NCBI GenBank assembly: GCA_047495785.1
Contig: JBLDXI010000033.1
Location: forward strand, 496,001-560,000
Source of the DNA: Lepidodermella squamata
Taxonomy: Eukaryota; Gastrotricha
Direction of reading: 5' to 3'
DNA length: 64,000 nucleotides
In this document: positions 29,795 to 41,272 of the stretch, piece by piece
Layout: every line of letters begins with the position of its first letter
Position numbering within the stretch: position 1 is the stretch's first letter
The notes under the pieces: model-generated
The model's input: the letters and a program-made list of their open reading frames with translations, nothing else
The model's database searches: none
What the model was told of the DNA's origin: nothing
Made by a program: the position numbers and the translations under genes

Positions 29795-32126
29795 TCATCC
29801 CACACAAAATAGCCGTTGGATAATCGATTTCAACATCTTGAAAAACCGAATTTGATGTTGCCATAGCAGTAAGCAGCAAGAAATTTGAGAGTAGCAAAGC
29901 AGCATAGGTGATAGAATTATGAATTCATAGGACGACCCAGCTATCATAAATTCAACGAAAACGAAAGCAAAATACCAAGACGAGCTGCTGATAGCCGCAT
30001 AAATAAACGGTTTCGCTGCTGAAGTAATACTTCCTGAGTCATGTTTTCTGTTAATCGAGAACGCTATTAACAAGGAAAACAGTAGGGCCAGCCCGTTGCC
30101 AGCAGCGAGTAGAATTAAAAAAATAGAACTGTCACTGGAACAAGTAGTGAAATATTTTGTTATAAATGAGTCAGCTGTAGCGTTGTAGGCCGTTTCCAAT
30201 AATCGGATATCGGCGGTGATAGGCTCGACAATATGCAGCGAAATCAGCGATATTATGACGATCGCTAAAATTCCAAAGCTGAATATCAAAGCCGTTCGCT
30301 TGTCTCGATCAGTCACCTCTGTGAAATTTAACGGAACGCCTCGATATCCAAACTTGGGCGTGGCTTGTCGGCATAAGATCTGTGGAGTTATTGGCCGTAA
30401 CATATATTTCGGCCGCAATGTCCTTCGAATAACGATCAATTGTGACAGAATCACGCCATTGATATAACTCAAACTTAGAACTGCTGAGATGTTCACTGAT
30501 ATACAGATTACAGACCCGGGAGCACTCTCAGATTCAATTTCAACCAGTAGAATCGCAGAAACATTTAAGACGATGAAATTAAGCAGGAGCAAGCATTCGC
30601 TGAACTTTTTAATTCCCGTCTCCGTCTTCGCGAGAAGCAAAATCATTAAAAAGTTAAGAAGAATGAATATCGCCCCGAATATTTCCGAAATGCGTCGACT
30701 GATGACGGTATCCAAAGGTAGTAGGATGACTAGTGGAGTGTCGCGGATCGCTGAATCTTGCCCACCTAATTTAATCAAAATTAAATCGTCAGTATCGCTC
30801 GAGTTATGGCGAAATTCGTAGAGAAGCGAGTAGCCAATCGTGTTTTTCCACTTGAATACACCCAACGGTTCGTCATCCAGCTCGAGGCGGTGTGAATACT
30901 TGTAGTGGCCATTTCTCAAGCCATGAAATTCAATATTTCCAGCACTTTTGTTCGTAATCAGCTCGACCAAGCGCGGCTGTGTTGCGTAGTCCAGTATCGT
31001 TAGGTTTCGCCGCATCAGAGCATTGTTTGCTTGATCCAGGGTCAAGATAGCCTCTAGCATTGCGTCGTGGCACAGATGTCGCTCGATATAACCGGGCTTT
31101 CGAGAAGACTGTGTTAAGTCTTTGAATATTTGCTCAAATTCAGTTAGATCATAACCAAGGTCGGTTTCACCGTGATTCTCAACAGCGAAGATTTTAGATC
31201 CTACCCAGTAGGTGATTTCGATTTGTTTCTGGATGATATCACGACTACAAGAACTATTGGCAACTTCGTCGATCTCGAAAATCGCACTCATTTGAACGAT
31301 AAAAGCGTAGTGTGGACCAGTTATACCGAAGTTGTAACTCGAGCAGAAAAATCTGATCAGTTCTTCTATAACTGTTATCTGAACAATGATTACACGCAAA
31401 TTTGACTGCTTCAGAGATGTGAAAATCCAATCCTCAATCATATCTTCAACTCCTTCCAGCCACTTGACTTGAATTCCGTTGTTGATTAGCAGCCGATTAG
31501 TACTGATTAGATCTTCAAAGTCTCGATAGTTGTCGATGCGACCGATCATTGCGACTTTCCCCCAATGATTGATGTTCTTTATCAGTCGGAGTGTTACAAA
31601 GGCAGCCAACTCTGATGATGGGCGAGGCCGATACATATTTGCATAGCGCTTCAGGCCAGAATGTTCCATCGATCCAGCACAGTTCGTATTTATGGCTACC
31701 AAATTTGAGTATGGTAGGATCGATCCGAGTCGTCTGCATCCAGCCTAATAGATTATCAAACAAATGCAAAACTCAACTTAGTAGGAGGAATCTTACTGTA
31801 AAATAAGGGCCCACAAGCAAAGGAGACTTGTAAGTGTCATTCTCTCCGTAGAAATCGAGGACTGTTTCGAGGACCTTTTCACTAAGATGTCCCTCGTCTT
31901 CAAACTGAGGATTGAGCATAATGCCAGGCAAAACATCCGAGCGATTGTTGGCAGAGTTAATAGCAACTTGCATCGCTGCTCTACACATGCTTCCATCACG
32001 GGGCGAATTCCCAGTAAATGGAATGAAGACTAGCATTGTCAAGCCATTAGGCTTGTTGAGCTCTAAGCAAAGCGCTAGAGGTATAAGGTATGCGCAAACG
32101 ATGTATTTGTATGAAATGCGCATCAT
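29795..32126 (-). CDS. GABA-B-like class C G-protein-coupled receptor 4 (divergent)
   Basis: Two exons (32126-31797 and 31744-29795; 52-bp intron) give 759 residues. The intron is at nearly the same place as in the other three receptors but in phase 0 instead of phase 1. Signal peptide about 1-20 (two adjacent Met). The flytrap domain has SANNRSDVLPGIMLNPQFED and LRVIIVQI segments corresponding to GABA-B ectodomain motifs. The seven-helix region shows more divergence: CISVNISAVL replaces the CKIR segment and SIFLILLAAGNGLALLFSLL matches helix 5. It ends soon after the last helix with no coiled coil. The only minus-strand member and clearly older than the other three. Confidence 0.85.
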
Positions 32127-33568
32127 CGGTAAAGCCTATACAGCAATAATCACAGAATGTAGAATGAAATGCATCAAAAGTGACAGCAACAAGAGAGATT
32201 ATAAAGAATTTCGTGTTCTCGATTCCCTCCTACAGACGGAAATACTTATCAAACGGAGCATGCGACGAAGGAAGTAAAAGAAATGCATGGACGTGCCAGG
32301 AACAAATGAACTTCATTTCGGGCTGAGTGAAAGCAGGTTTTCGTTGGCATTTAAAGCTAAGGCGCAATATTACTACTATAGCGTAATTTACGTGAGTTTG
32401 GAGAGAAGTTAAGGCTGGTCGATCCGTGAATGCTTGAATGCGATTGAGAAAGTCTCCCCGCACTGAATGGGCCCCCTCCGATCAAGGAAGGCTCCAGCAA
32501 TGATGCTAAACACCCCTTACAGGCCACGCAAGCAAATACGCACGGGGAATAAAATGATTAAGGTTGATTAGGCATATCATTAGCGTCGTTGATTAACTTG
32601 GATTTAAGCATGTTATTGTCATTTTTATAATGAAAGGGGCGTGTTTACGTGAACGAAGATGCATAAACCAATTTACTCTACATGTTTCACATTTAAAACT
32701 GCGTAAACATGCGTAAATCCGTAAATCAACGATGCTAACGATGTCATCTCCCGGGCGAATGCGCAACCATTTGAAACCCGGGAAATTAGCAGTTTGAAGC
32801 TGGAGGAAAGTTACACGGGTTCCAGGCTTGTCTTCGTTTTTCCTTTCATGTTACAGCTTCTCCAAACATTTGCTTCTGAACTCAGTTGTTCGCTCCTTAC
32901 TTAAGTGAGCAGGAAACCAGCGATATTTCCAAAATTATGAAAAGTTGCAGCCTAAATATATTGCTGCCAATGCAAGCCTAAATTTTCAGTTCCATAAAGG
33001 TAAATAAAAGCATTGTGATCAATGCCAAATTTAAAGATTTAAAAACTCGTGGTGTACTTAACAAACATTTGCCAGTTAAGGGAATCTTCCCAATTCATAA
33101 AATGTATGCTATGTATGCGGAAAATTTTCAGACAATCGTGAACAGGCATTGTCTTACACGCGCGGAGGATTCGTGAAAACTAACACCATAATGTATTGCC
33201 GGCGGGAACACATTTTTCATAGCATGTCAAAAGAATTCAGACTCTTACAGTACGCCAACACAGCCGATTTCCATTTTTGATCAAAAAATTGATATCCAAT
33301 GTACACAAATGTTCGAAGCTTTCTTCATTGAAACTATCGTACAAAGCATGTGGAAAACAGTGACAAACAAGCCAGTCTCGGAAGTCATAATCGTCGCCGG
33401 CATTCTCGGAAGTCTCGCAAGGGTACCCTGATTTTGCTCGAATCGTGATCGGAAGCAATGCCTGTCTCCTGAAATGAACATTGACCGCTTAGTCATCTTG
33501 CTTTATTGACTGATCAAAAACACCAACGCTCGAACGCAGACAAACCACCTGGTGCTTACAAAAACAAC
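32127..33568. other. intergenic region, GABA-B-like receptor 4 to pLGIC 11
   Basis: No confident gene. A cysteine-containing minus-strand frame (33237-33458) preceded by TTTCAG could be an exon but has no start or partner exon and is not called. Confidence 0.4.
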
Positions 33569-34726
33569 TCATGCATAACCAGCCGATTTTGCTGTATCGT
33601 TAGCAAGCATGTATATCGAAATGAAACCAGCGAGATGGAAAACTACTGCTAATAAATCAATAATTCGCCCGATTGATATCTCTAATACTAAATTAGGACG
33701 GCTTGGATAGAGCCTTATAGCTAGTATTGATATAAAGAAATTGTGAGATTTGGATAAACCACAAAGCAAGACAGAGTAGATGGTACTTAGACAGGCCTGG
33801 CTCATGCACAGTTTAACAAATTTCGTCATAAAAACAGACTGTGGCTTCACCGGAACGTGGCTGTGAATTTCGAGATCGAAATAAGTTGCTGCAACAAGGA
33901 TTATCCCTTTGAAGATGGGTCGTTCCAGCGCGTTAGGAGGCAGTAGTGTCCCAACCAGAGTCATGGCCGTCAAAAGATAGAACGGAACCATTAGCTGATA
34001 TATGAAAAACTCAGGCTTCCGTCGGAATTTCATCTCGAAAGTTATGACACTACGATTTCCGCTCATGTAAACGACGGAGGATGTTATCGACCAGCCGTCA
34101 TACAGCCAACCCGCGCCGTCCGGCATGAAATCTTCCGCAGCTTTACTTCGACTGTCGTAGAACATGGACGTAGCTTTGATGTTGTCGACATTCAAGAATG
34201 TTATCGGGCAAGTTTGTCGGTCGAAGGGGAACATTTCGTAATCCATCCTGCAGAACGAGTGAAGAAGCCCTACTCGAGACCAGTAGAAGCGAACATGCGT
34301 ATCTTGCTGATAGGCTAAGACCAAAGTTCGTCCTACTACGTTTTTTGCCATCAATATGTCCTCAACTGAGTTCCTGTGGTGAATTCTTGGTCGCCATAAT
34401 GGCATGGCATCATCCACGTAGAACTGAGCATTTCTTGCGTGACGGAAAGATTCGCACGGGACATACCACGACACAGCGACTTGGGCGGTCATAGAAATGG
34501 TTTCCCTTGTATCGTCGATTGCGTCAAAATGCTGAGGCGAAAATTCAAGGGCTACTCTTGTAGGGTAACATGGAATCTCAGATGCCTGATTCGGACCCTC
34601 CTGGCAGGCTGGGGTGTAGTGACGCGGCTTCATCTGAGGGCAGTAAGTTATCAAATCTTCGCCAAGATCTGCCGGTGGGGCGAGCACATTTTGTATCAAA
34701 GCTGAGAGAAAATATAGGATCAACAT
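33569..34726 (-). CDS. pLGIC 11: Cys-loop ligand-gated ion channel subunit with atypical M2
   Basis: Single exon, 385 residues. Signal peptide MLILYFLSALIQNVLAPP. N-terminal cysteines YCPQMKPRHYTPAC, IPCYP and VPCESF; Cys-loop SFCRMDYEMFPFDRQTCPI; GNRSV in loop C. M2 is odd: ERPIFKGIILVAATYFDLEI, with Lys at 4', Val in place of the conserved Leu 9' gate residue, and Asp at 15'. The M3 region is also changed (KFVKLCMSQACLSTIY instead of NYTD). Such a pore may gate differently or belong to an accessory subunit. The open frame is intact, so decay is unlikely. Confidence 0.94.
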   Translation of the reverse strand: MLILYFLSALIQNVLAPPADLGEDLITYCPQMKPRHYTPACQEGPNQASEIPCYPTRVALEFSPQHFDAIDDTRETISMTAQVAVSWYVPCESFRHARNAQFYVDDAMPLWRPRIHHRNSVEDILMAKNVVGRTLVLAYQQDTHVRFYWSRVGLLHSFCRMDYEMFPFDRQTCPITFLNVDNIKATSMFYDSRSKAAEDFMPDGAGWLYDGWSITSSVVYMSGNRSVITFEMKFRRKPEFFIYQLMVPFYLLTAMTLVGTLLPPNALERPIFKGIILVAATYFDLEIHSHVPVKPQSVFMTKFVKLCMSQACLSTIYSVLLCGLSKSHNFFISILAIRLYPSRPNLVLEISIGRIIDLLAVVFHLAGFISIYMLANDTAKSAGYA

Positions 34727-36093
34727 TTTAGGGTGATTTTCCGAGTAAAAACAAACACATCCAATAAATTAGGCGGTGCTGTCATCTTTTTTGCGTACGC
34801 TACTTCTAAGACCGTGTGGTCGCATTGTTTTTCCTGTAAGGAGACTAATAGCTATTAAATATTCAATCTCGCTCACAATGGACTGCGGCAAGGATTGCGT
34901 CCACTTGAAACTGCGCATAATTTAACGGCCCAGCCAATCAATCACCGCTAGTTATTGTTGAGTAGTAAGTAGCCTTGGTATGGAAATACGTTTTGCACCG
35001 AAAATGTTAGTTCCATGTAATCGCGGGCTTGACAAGAAAAAAGTAATAATTGGCCTTCTTGGTGTCATCAACGCAGTGCCTGAACTTGGGAATACTGAGA
35101 TGAGAATTAATCCTCGAAATAAATTAATACTGCTGAGAATATTGGGAAAATAATTAGTATCTATCATTAGTACAATTATTTTACAAGGAATCAATCCTGA
35201 TTGAATTCAAAATTTGAAACCATTACTAATTGTACAGGTTATCGAATTGTCCAACTCACATTCCCCACTCTTCGAACAATACATGTTTCAGCGGGCAATT
35301 TTTATTATGTGAGTGTTGCTTCGCATCATCCTTTGGAACTAAGTGCGGCACTTTAAGAGCTCCTTGTATTTAGAAAAACAATCTGAAGACTCGTACCACG
35401 TGAACCTTAGCTTAATTGACCGTTTGCAATACATTTTTCGAGTCGTTGAAATTTCGGGCTAATAAATACGCAAATTCACTCATCCCCTTAGCGCTTTGCT
35501 GATGACGAGTCTTATTTTTCATCCTTCCCATGGGTTTTGAAACCTTTTTATGGTTGATTGCCTTTTAAAAATCACTAAAGGTAATTTTGTTAAATTTTGT
35601 TAAATTGTTTTGTGAAAAGCAATTATAAATTATAATCACATCCATTCCACTCGTAACTGAACCATATTTTTTTCCAGAGGAAAAGACACGCTCCTTCATT
35701 TTTCCAATTTGCTATTTCCGACTCCACCAGGGCCCATCACGTCCACCAGCTTCTTAATATGTAGGTTAGTTTCCAGAATACACCCCCTCTCAAACAATCC
35801 CTTTTAATGGGCAACTATTCCCATCACTTCTCATGGTGTGTTTTCGATGATTCTCTCCCCTTTTACCACCGATAAATTTATAGCCCTCGCCGGAATTCAT
35901 TGCGGATTGAACCTTTAAGTGGCTGAAAGCTTCTCTAGAGCCATTAAATATCTGTTAAAAATGAAAAATACGAACCAGTCAGTGACAATTGAAATATTCA
36001 TGAATCTTCCTGTCTCAAGGGAAACAGATGCCTCGTTTTCGAAGACTAATGCAAAATTAAAATTACCTAAAACACTCTGCCAACCGCATAGAT
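34727..36093. other. divergent intergenic region, pLGIC 11 to pLGIC 12
   Basis: Head-to-head promoters of pLGIC 11 (minus) and 12 (plus). No gene called. An acceptor-like TTTTTTTCCAG near 35680 is followed by 28 sense codons, considered and rejected. The plus-strand frame 35919-36305 overlaps pLGIC 12 in another frame and is a shadow. Confidence 0.4.
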
Positions 36094-37323
36094 ATGACTC
36101 TCATAGTGTTTGTTACTCTTGTTACTGCCTTCTTTCGCTCAATAATTGCCCCCGGTGCCGAGCTGACCCGATTGATTGCAGCCAGTGCACCCAGCGATCT
36201 ACTCTTCAACGATCGAACCTCGGAGATTCTCCGAGCTTGCCCTCACTTCCGCCCAGCAATTTATACTCCAAATTGTTCGGACGGCCGGTTGTCAAACCCC
36301 GATGATTGTAAAGTAACGCCGATAAACATGGTTTTCAACGTTCAACGCTTTCACGGTATCAATGATGCTGAGGAAACACTGGTTGTATCAGCAAGTCTAA
36401 CCCTTGAATGGTACTTATCCTGTCCGAACTATAGAAAGAACGATACGACAATGTTCTACATCGATGAAAGTCTATTTTGGCGTCCAAAGATTCATCACAA
36501 AAATGCTGTGCTAAGTTTCAGCCTAGGGGACAGTTTCACCAGCCGCATGCTTGTTAGTTATACGCCAAATAAGGATGCTGCAGAAAACGATACCTTCAAA
36601 TTCATTTGGCAGCGCATTGGGGTGTTTTCATCGCATTGTCCTATGGATTACGCATTTTTTCCTTTCGACAATCAATCATGTATCATTGCCTTCGTAATGC
36701 AAGAACACTGCAATGCTTCGGTGTTCACCGTCTCCAATACCAGTTTAGTCGATGAAGCTTTCATGCAAAGCGTCGGATCAAGTTGGAGATATGTATCCTT
36801 CAGTTACTCAACTGGAATAGTCGAGATTGCTGGGTCACGAAGCTTGGTTATCTTTCAATTGAATTTCAAACGAAATCCGTGGTACTTCATCAACAATCTA
36901 CTTGTGCCAGTATTGGTCCTAATGAGCTTGGATGTTGCTGGGCTGATAATGCCGCCCAATCTACCTGATAGACCTGTATTTCAGGTCACAATATTGCTTG
37001 CTCTCACTTTTTTCCAGGGTGAAATTCTCACTAGGGTTCCTCAGAAATCGCAGAAAATTCTGCTGAGTGCCTATACGGATAATTGCACTCTTCTTGCGCT
37101 AGCAATCACAACTTATTCTTTAGTTAGCCTCGCTCTGGCTCGAAGTTATAAGGATAGTTTGCGGAAAATGGTTAGTTGGAAGGTTGGATCGAGCCCTCTT
37201 CATTTACTGAAAATATCATATGGCAGATTGTTAGACTTGATTGCAGCTAGTCTCGCCTCTATTGGGCTTATCACTATCACTTTGAGTGTTTATTTCGTGG
37301 CAGTAGACAAGGGATGGGTCTGA
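36094..37323 (+). CDS. pLGIC 12: Cys-loop ligand-gated ion channel subunit, VPQK subgroup
   Basis: Single exon, 409 residues. Signal peptide MTLIVFVTLVTAFFRSIIA, then a longer than usual spacer (about 30 residues) before the first cysteine (RACPHFRPAIYTPNC). Cys-loop SHCPMDYAFFPFDNQSCII. Loop A FWRPKIHHKNAVLSFS. M2 DRPVFQVTILLALTFFQGEI and the linker VPQKSQ, which with pLGIC 13 and 19 defines a subgroup (others have VPPK). Loop C has GSRSL rather than GNRS. The stop is followed by AATAAA copies and then the TATA box of the next channel. Confidence 0.95.
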   Translation: MTLIVFVTLVTAFFRSIIAPGAELTRLIAASAPSDLLFNDRTSEILRACPHFRPAIYTPNCSDGRLSNPDDCKVTPINMVFNVQRFHGINDAEETLVVSASLTLEWYLSCPNYRKNDTTMFYIDESLFWRPKIHHKNAVLSFSLGDSFTSRMLVSYTPNKDAAENDTFKFIWQRIGVFSSHCPMDYAFFPFDNQSCIIAFVMQEHCNASVFTVSNTSLVDEAFMQSVGSSWRYVSFSYSTGIVEIAGSRSLVIFQLNFKRNPWYFINNLLVPVLVLMSLDVAGLIMPPNLPDRPVFQVTILLALTFFQGEILTRVPQKSQKILLSAYTDNCTLLALAITTYSLVSLALARSYKDSLRKMVSWKVGSSPLHLLKISYGRLLDLIAASLASIGLITITLSVYFVAVDKGWV

Positions 37324-37441
37324 TGAGTTCTTTCCAGCCGTTCCTGTGACTACTGAAAGGACAATAAAATAAAACTGAAGATTTGTTGACTGAAGAAGCA
37401 GTGTCTGAGTTTTTTACTGGTAGAATAATGAAAAGTAAACA

Positions 37442-37449
37442 TATATAAG
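37442..37449 (+). promoter_or_regulatory. TATA box for pLGIC 13
   Basis: TATATAAG lies 76 bp upstream of the ATG at 37518 and downstream of the pLGIC 12 polyadenylation signals, so pLGIC 13 appears to have its own promoter. Confidence 0.5.
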
Positions 37450-37517
37450 AAGCTTTTTGATGAGCGTGAATTGAGTTTTGAGTTCATTGTGATTTTAGCA
37501 GTTTTTCGCGATTCATA

Positions 37518-38666
37518 ATGAAAATCACTAATATTGCATGCGTGGCTGCCCTGATTGTCCACGTGACATTTGCCGCTGATCGATTGATCGATTACGACAT
37601 TGAGATTTTGCTCAATTGCTCTAATGCGAGACCTCTGGTTTATACTCCGACATGCGCCGAAGGGAGAATAGACGAACGCGAAAGCTGCTCGCCCCTAGAA
37701 ATTTGGCTCACCTTCTCTCCTCAACGATTTCATGGGATTGACGACGAAGCTGAGACTCTGATTATTTCAAGCTCTTTAGCTTTATCCTGGCATGTTCCGT
37801 GCACCAATTATCGCCTCGAAAATGACACGACATTCTACGTCGCGGAATCAACGATCTGGAAACCCCATATCCATCATAAAAATGCAGTCAAAGAATTCAA
37901 AATGGATGATGGATTCACTAGCAGGCTCTTTGTCGATGTGCCACCATTTTCCGATAACATTAGTTCCTTTGAAGTATTGTGGCAACGGTTTGGAGTGTTC
38001 AACTCATTATGCCCTATGGACTACACACATTTCCCCTTCGATTCTCAATCTTGTGAAATTCAGTTCTTGCTTCAAGAGGTCGATGCAGCTGCAGTTTTTA
38101 TCCTGAACGATGAAAGCCAAGCCGAGCCATACTTTCTCGATGAAGGCGGTATCAGCTGGGAGTATAAAAACTGGAGTGTTTGGATTGGATCGTTAGATGT
38201 GTCTGGCAATCGCAGTTGCGTAAAATTCAAGTTATTCTTCAAGCGAAAACCTACCTTCTACATTTACAACCTGATGATGCCTGTTCTTCTTCTGTCAAGT
38301 CTAGAACTAGCAGGCTTCGCCATACCACCAGAAGTTCCAGATCGCCCAGTTTTCTGCATCACAATTCTACTTGCTTTGACATTCTTCGAAGGCGAAATTC
38401 TCGCACGAGTTCCTCAAAAACCACAGCGAGTGTTTCTCAACAATTACACAGACCTATTTGTTCTTTTCGCGTGGCTCTGCACTGTTTATTCTCTGATCAC
38501 TCTGGGCATAGCACGAGGCGCTAAGAAATACAAACAGCAGACCAAAAGTCTAGGAATTTGCCCTGAAAGACTGCCTGATATGATTGCGGCATCAGTTGCA
38601 GTTGCTTATTTTATTTCTGTCAATTTGTACGCTATAGGAGTAGCAATAGATAAAGATTACGTCTAA
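37518..38666 (+). CDS. pLGIC 13: Cys-loop ligand-gated ion channel subunit, VPQK subgroup
   Basis: Single exon, 382 residues. Signal peptide MKITNIACVAALIVHVTFA. N-terminal cysteines NCSNARPLVYTPTC, ESCSP and VPCTNY; Cys-loop SLCPMDYTHFPFDSQSCEI; GNRSC in loop C. M2 DRPVFCITILLALTFFEGEI has an additional Glu at 15' on top of the Glu at 17', a strongly acidic outer pore. The stop codon overlaps its AATAAA (38665-38670), and the convergent pLGIC 14 stop is 12 bp away, so its mRNA 3' end probably lies inside the neighbour's coding sequence. Confidence 0.96.
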   Translation: MKITNIACVAALIVHVTFAADRLIDYDIEILLNCSNARPLVYTPTCAEGRIDERESCSPLEIWLTFSPQRFHGIDDEAETLIISSSLALSWHVPCTNYRLENDTTFYVAESTIWKPHIHHKNAVKEFKMDDGFTSRLFVDVPPFSDNISSFEVLWQRFGVFNSLCPMDYTHFPFDSQSCEIQFLLQEVDAAAVFILNDESQAEPYFLDEGGISWEYKNWSVWIGSLDVSGNRSCVKFKLFFKRKPTFYIYNLMMPVLLLSSLELAGFAIPPEVPDRPVFCITILLALTFFEGEILARVPQKPQRVFLNNYTDLFVLFAWLCTVYSLITLGIARGAKKYKQQTKSLGICPERLPDMIAASVAVAYFISVNLYAIGVAIDKDYV

Positions 38667-38678
38667 TAAAACGGTATT

Positions 38679-39803
38679 TCAGTGTCTACTTGCTACCTGC
38701 ATCGCCCATATATTCAACCAAATGAAGATAATTAAAGTTACTAGAAAGGCAAACAAGTCTAGGAGACGAATTTTTGTCATGTAGTAGCAATTTTTGCGAC
38801 TGAGGAATACAACAACTTTCGCGGTAAAGTGATCGGGCCAAGTTCTGACGAGGAAAAGACTGAATAGCATGTACAGCGTGGTTAGCCAGTTGATCATCGA
38901 GCAGAAGTCGGTGTAGGTGCTCATGAAGATTCTTTGCGGCTTGGGTGGTATGAATTGAATGATGCTGCCTTTCAGAAAAGTCATCGATAGCAGCAGCGTG
39001 ATTGCATAGACAGGTCTATCGGGCATGTTGGGCAGCATGAAGAATCCGCCCATCTGAATTATGGTGGTAAAACATGCTGACATGAGCAAATTCGAGATGT
39101 AAAATTCAGGTATCCTTGATAACTTCAGAATAAAACTGATCGAAGTGGTGTCATCTACTAATTTCGAAGAGAGTAGAATCCAGTTACTCCCAAATGGTAT
39201 GATTCCATCTTTACGGAGTTCAAAGGTAGCATTATAGAACAGAACTTCACTCAGCTCGTTCTCCAAATGAAGGTCAAAAGAGCAGGTTTGATGATCGAAT
39301 GGGAAATCGGTGAAGTCCATCTCGCAGGTGGAAGAAAATAAGCCAATTATTTTAAGTTGGAAACTGATGAGATTTGACTCAGCTCTGAAAGCCAAACTTC
39401 TCGAAAATGAATCACCCTTCATCGCAGCGTCGCTAACTGATTTCGTGTGATAAATTTCTGGGGTCCAAAATGTTTCGGTTGAGGCCTTTGCGTTGATCGT
39501 TTGGTTCGGTTGTATTATCAGCCCTGGACATTCGACAGCCCAAGCAATGACTAACCTTCCGGTGAAGCTTATTCTCTCTGAGGCTTCTTCGAGCTCCGAT
39601 AGGCGGTCTATGACGATTGTTATGTTCAATTTGGTCGGATTCACGCTAATATTATTAGCCGAGAAGTAACCTGTATTCGGAGAAATTACATCGGATTCAA
39701 TTAGGCCGGAGCAATTGCTAAGAATTTGCTCTTGTATTGAATCGCAGTGAACTTTAGTGACAAATGAGAGAAATGCAATTACACGTATAGCCAAACTAGA
39801 CAT
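38679..39803 (-). CDS. pLGIC 14: Cys-loop ligand-gated ion channel subunit missing two N-terminal cysteines
   Basis: Single exon. Met at 39803 is preferred (374 residues, signal peptide MSSLAIRVIAFLSFVTKVHC); the open frame extends 17 codons further up to 39854. Cys-loop intact (STCEMDFTDFPFDHQTCSF). The first N-terminal cysteine (NCSG) and the fourth (VECPGL) remain, but the second and third are absent: the segment reads VISPNTGYFSANNIS. Loss of exactly these two implies that they pair with each other. M2 DRPVYAITLLLSMTFLKGSI has Lys at 15'. Convergent with pLGIC 13 with a 12-bp gap. Confidence 0.94.
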   Translation of the reverse strand: MSSLAIRVIAFLSFVTKVHCDSIQEQILSNCSGLIESDVISPNTGYFSANNISVNPTKLNITIVIDRLSELEEASERISFTGRLVIAWAVECPGLIIQPNQTINAKASTETFWTPEIYHTKSVSDAAMKGDSFSRSLAFRAESNLISFQLKIIGLFSSTCEMDFTDFPFDHQTCSFDLHLENELSEVLFYNATFELRKDGIIPFGSNWILLSSKLVDDTTSISFILKLSRIPEFYISNLLMSACFTTIIQMGGFFMLPNMPDRPVYAITLLLSMTFLKGSIIQFIPPKPQRIFMSTYTDFCSMINWLTTLYMLFSLFLVRTWPDHFTAKVVVFLSRKNCYYMTKIRLLDLFAFLVTLIIFIWLNIWAMQVASRH

Positions 39804-39949
39804 ATTTAATTTTTTCAGCTTATGAATCATTTCCACAGAGCTTAATAATTCCAAAAGCTCGACGATTCGCGAGATATGAATTTTTAATGATTAAATGAGT
39901 GAATCCCCAATAGAACTGAAGTTGTGCACGCTCGTAAAAAGCTTTTCGG

Positions 39950-41272
39950 TTATTCACCATCGTTGGAGCATTCCTTGGTATAAGGATTCGAGGTCTCGCA
40001 TGATATTTCTGTCAAAATTTCATGAGATATTGGATCCGCGCGTTTCAGAAGGACATTTGAGTCGACTTTAGTAACTACACGTTGAAAATGCCTGTTGATT
40101 GCATGTTTGATCTCTTCGGTTAGTTTGAAGGCCAGAATCGCCCTCTCAGGACTACTGAACAAAGTTGAAAAGTAGAGCTCCCCTGCTTTCCAATATTGAT
40201 GAGAGTAAGGAGACTCTGCATAGTAAGTATGAGGCGGAGATTGGGTGCAAAAAATTAAGCATTCAGCTTACCATTAAAAAATAGATAGCTGCACAGCATG
40301 GCCATTTCAACTTGCGATAGGTGACCAAGTTCTTCAAATCGGTTATACAAATGCTCAAGGTCCTCAACTGCTAACTAAAACACAGAAATTTGAGAGTGAT
40401 TAAATTAAATCCATCATGACCTACAAAGGTGAAGGGAAAGTAGTGGATGAATTGTTCCTGGAGAGGCTTGCTGAGACCATAGAGAAACAGGCTGTACTCT
40501 TTATTTTGGGACGCCTTCTTTGCCTCCATGAATTTCATAATAGTGATGGCCATGAAGGATTTGCTAAAATGCCGACATCGTTCCTCCATTGACAAGGTTG
40601 TATAGCCCGGCAGAGCTCGAACAAAGTTGCCGACAACGATCGGGAAGCGGCGCATGCGATACTCCATTACCCAGCCGAGAATTTCATGAATATCCGTGAA
40701 ATGCATGTCGATTCGGCCCATTTCTTCAGCCTATAAAGAAGCATCGTGTTCATTTAACAGATGAAGTAAAACATTAACTTACAATTCCGATCACATTGTC
40801 TAAAGTTTTATAGGCTTGGAAAATTGATTGCAGGCCGGTTTCTTTTTCGACAAGAGCTCGTTCGATTGGCTCAACTTGGATGACGGCTGATTCTGTCAAA
40901 ATAAATAATTAGATAGAATCTATTGCCATCGGAAATTTACCTTTCCGTCTTGCGGCTTCAATCAACGCCTCGCATTTTTTGTACCGACAGGCTGAACACA
41001 GCTTTCCGTTGACTTTGGCATCTATGATGCATTTCCCTTTCCCCCACCAACAAGAGTAACTCCGCCTTTTGGCCCTGTAGTAAAATTTCTGAAAAAAGTA
41101 TATGACATGCGGTATTTCTTCATGTTGCAAGCTCAGACGTACTTTACATGCATCACACATCACTATTCCTAATCGATGCTCGATTGTGGATCTGCCACAA
41201 ATCTGCAAAATTGGTGTAAACGTAATAATGTTAGTTAAGTAAAGGGTTTCAACTTACTTCACAAGGCTGCAT
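39950..41272 (-). CDS. nuclear receptor A (zinc-finger transcription factor)
   Basis: Seven exons: 41272-41258, 41202-41143, 41088-40941, 40892-40783, 40730-40425, 40374-40272 and 40215-39950, total 335 residues. The DNA-binding domain starts almost at Met1: QPCEIC and VMCDACK form finger I, and YSCWWGKGKC, KLCSACRYKKC form finger II. Finger II spacing is C-x6-C-x10-C-x2-C, one residue longer twice than the usual x5 and x9. The P-box region CDACKKFYYRA is non-standard. The ligand-binding domain is helical (YRMRRFPIVVGNF, FMAITIMKFMEA). It should act in the nucleus as a DNA-binding regulator. Tandem paralogue of receptor B. Lineage-specific receptor; no known subfamily assigned. Confidence 0.87.

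Noticed and set aside
33237-33496. Cysteine-containing minus-strand open frames downstream of pLGIC 11, preceded by TTTCAG
   Set aside because: No signal peptide, partner exon or start could be joined convincingly, and two overlapping frames compete.
35680-35765. Splice-acceptor-like TTTTTTTCCAG followed by 28 sense codons
   Set aside because: No upstream exon with a matching donor and start; the stretch is too short to judge.
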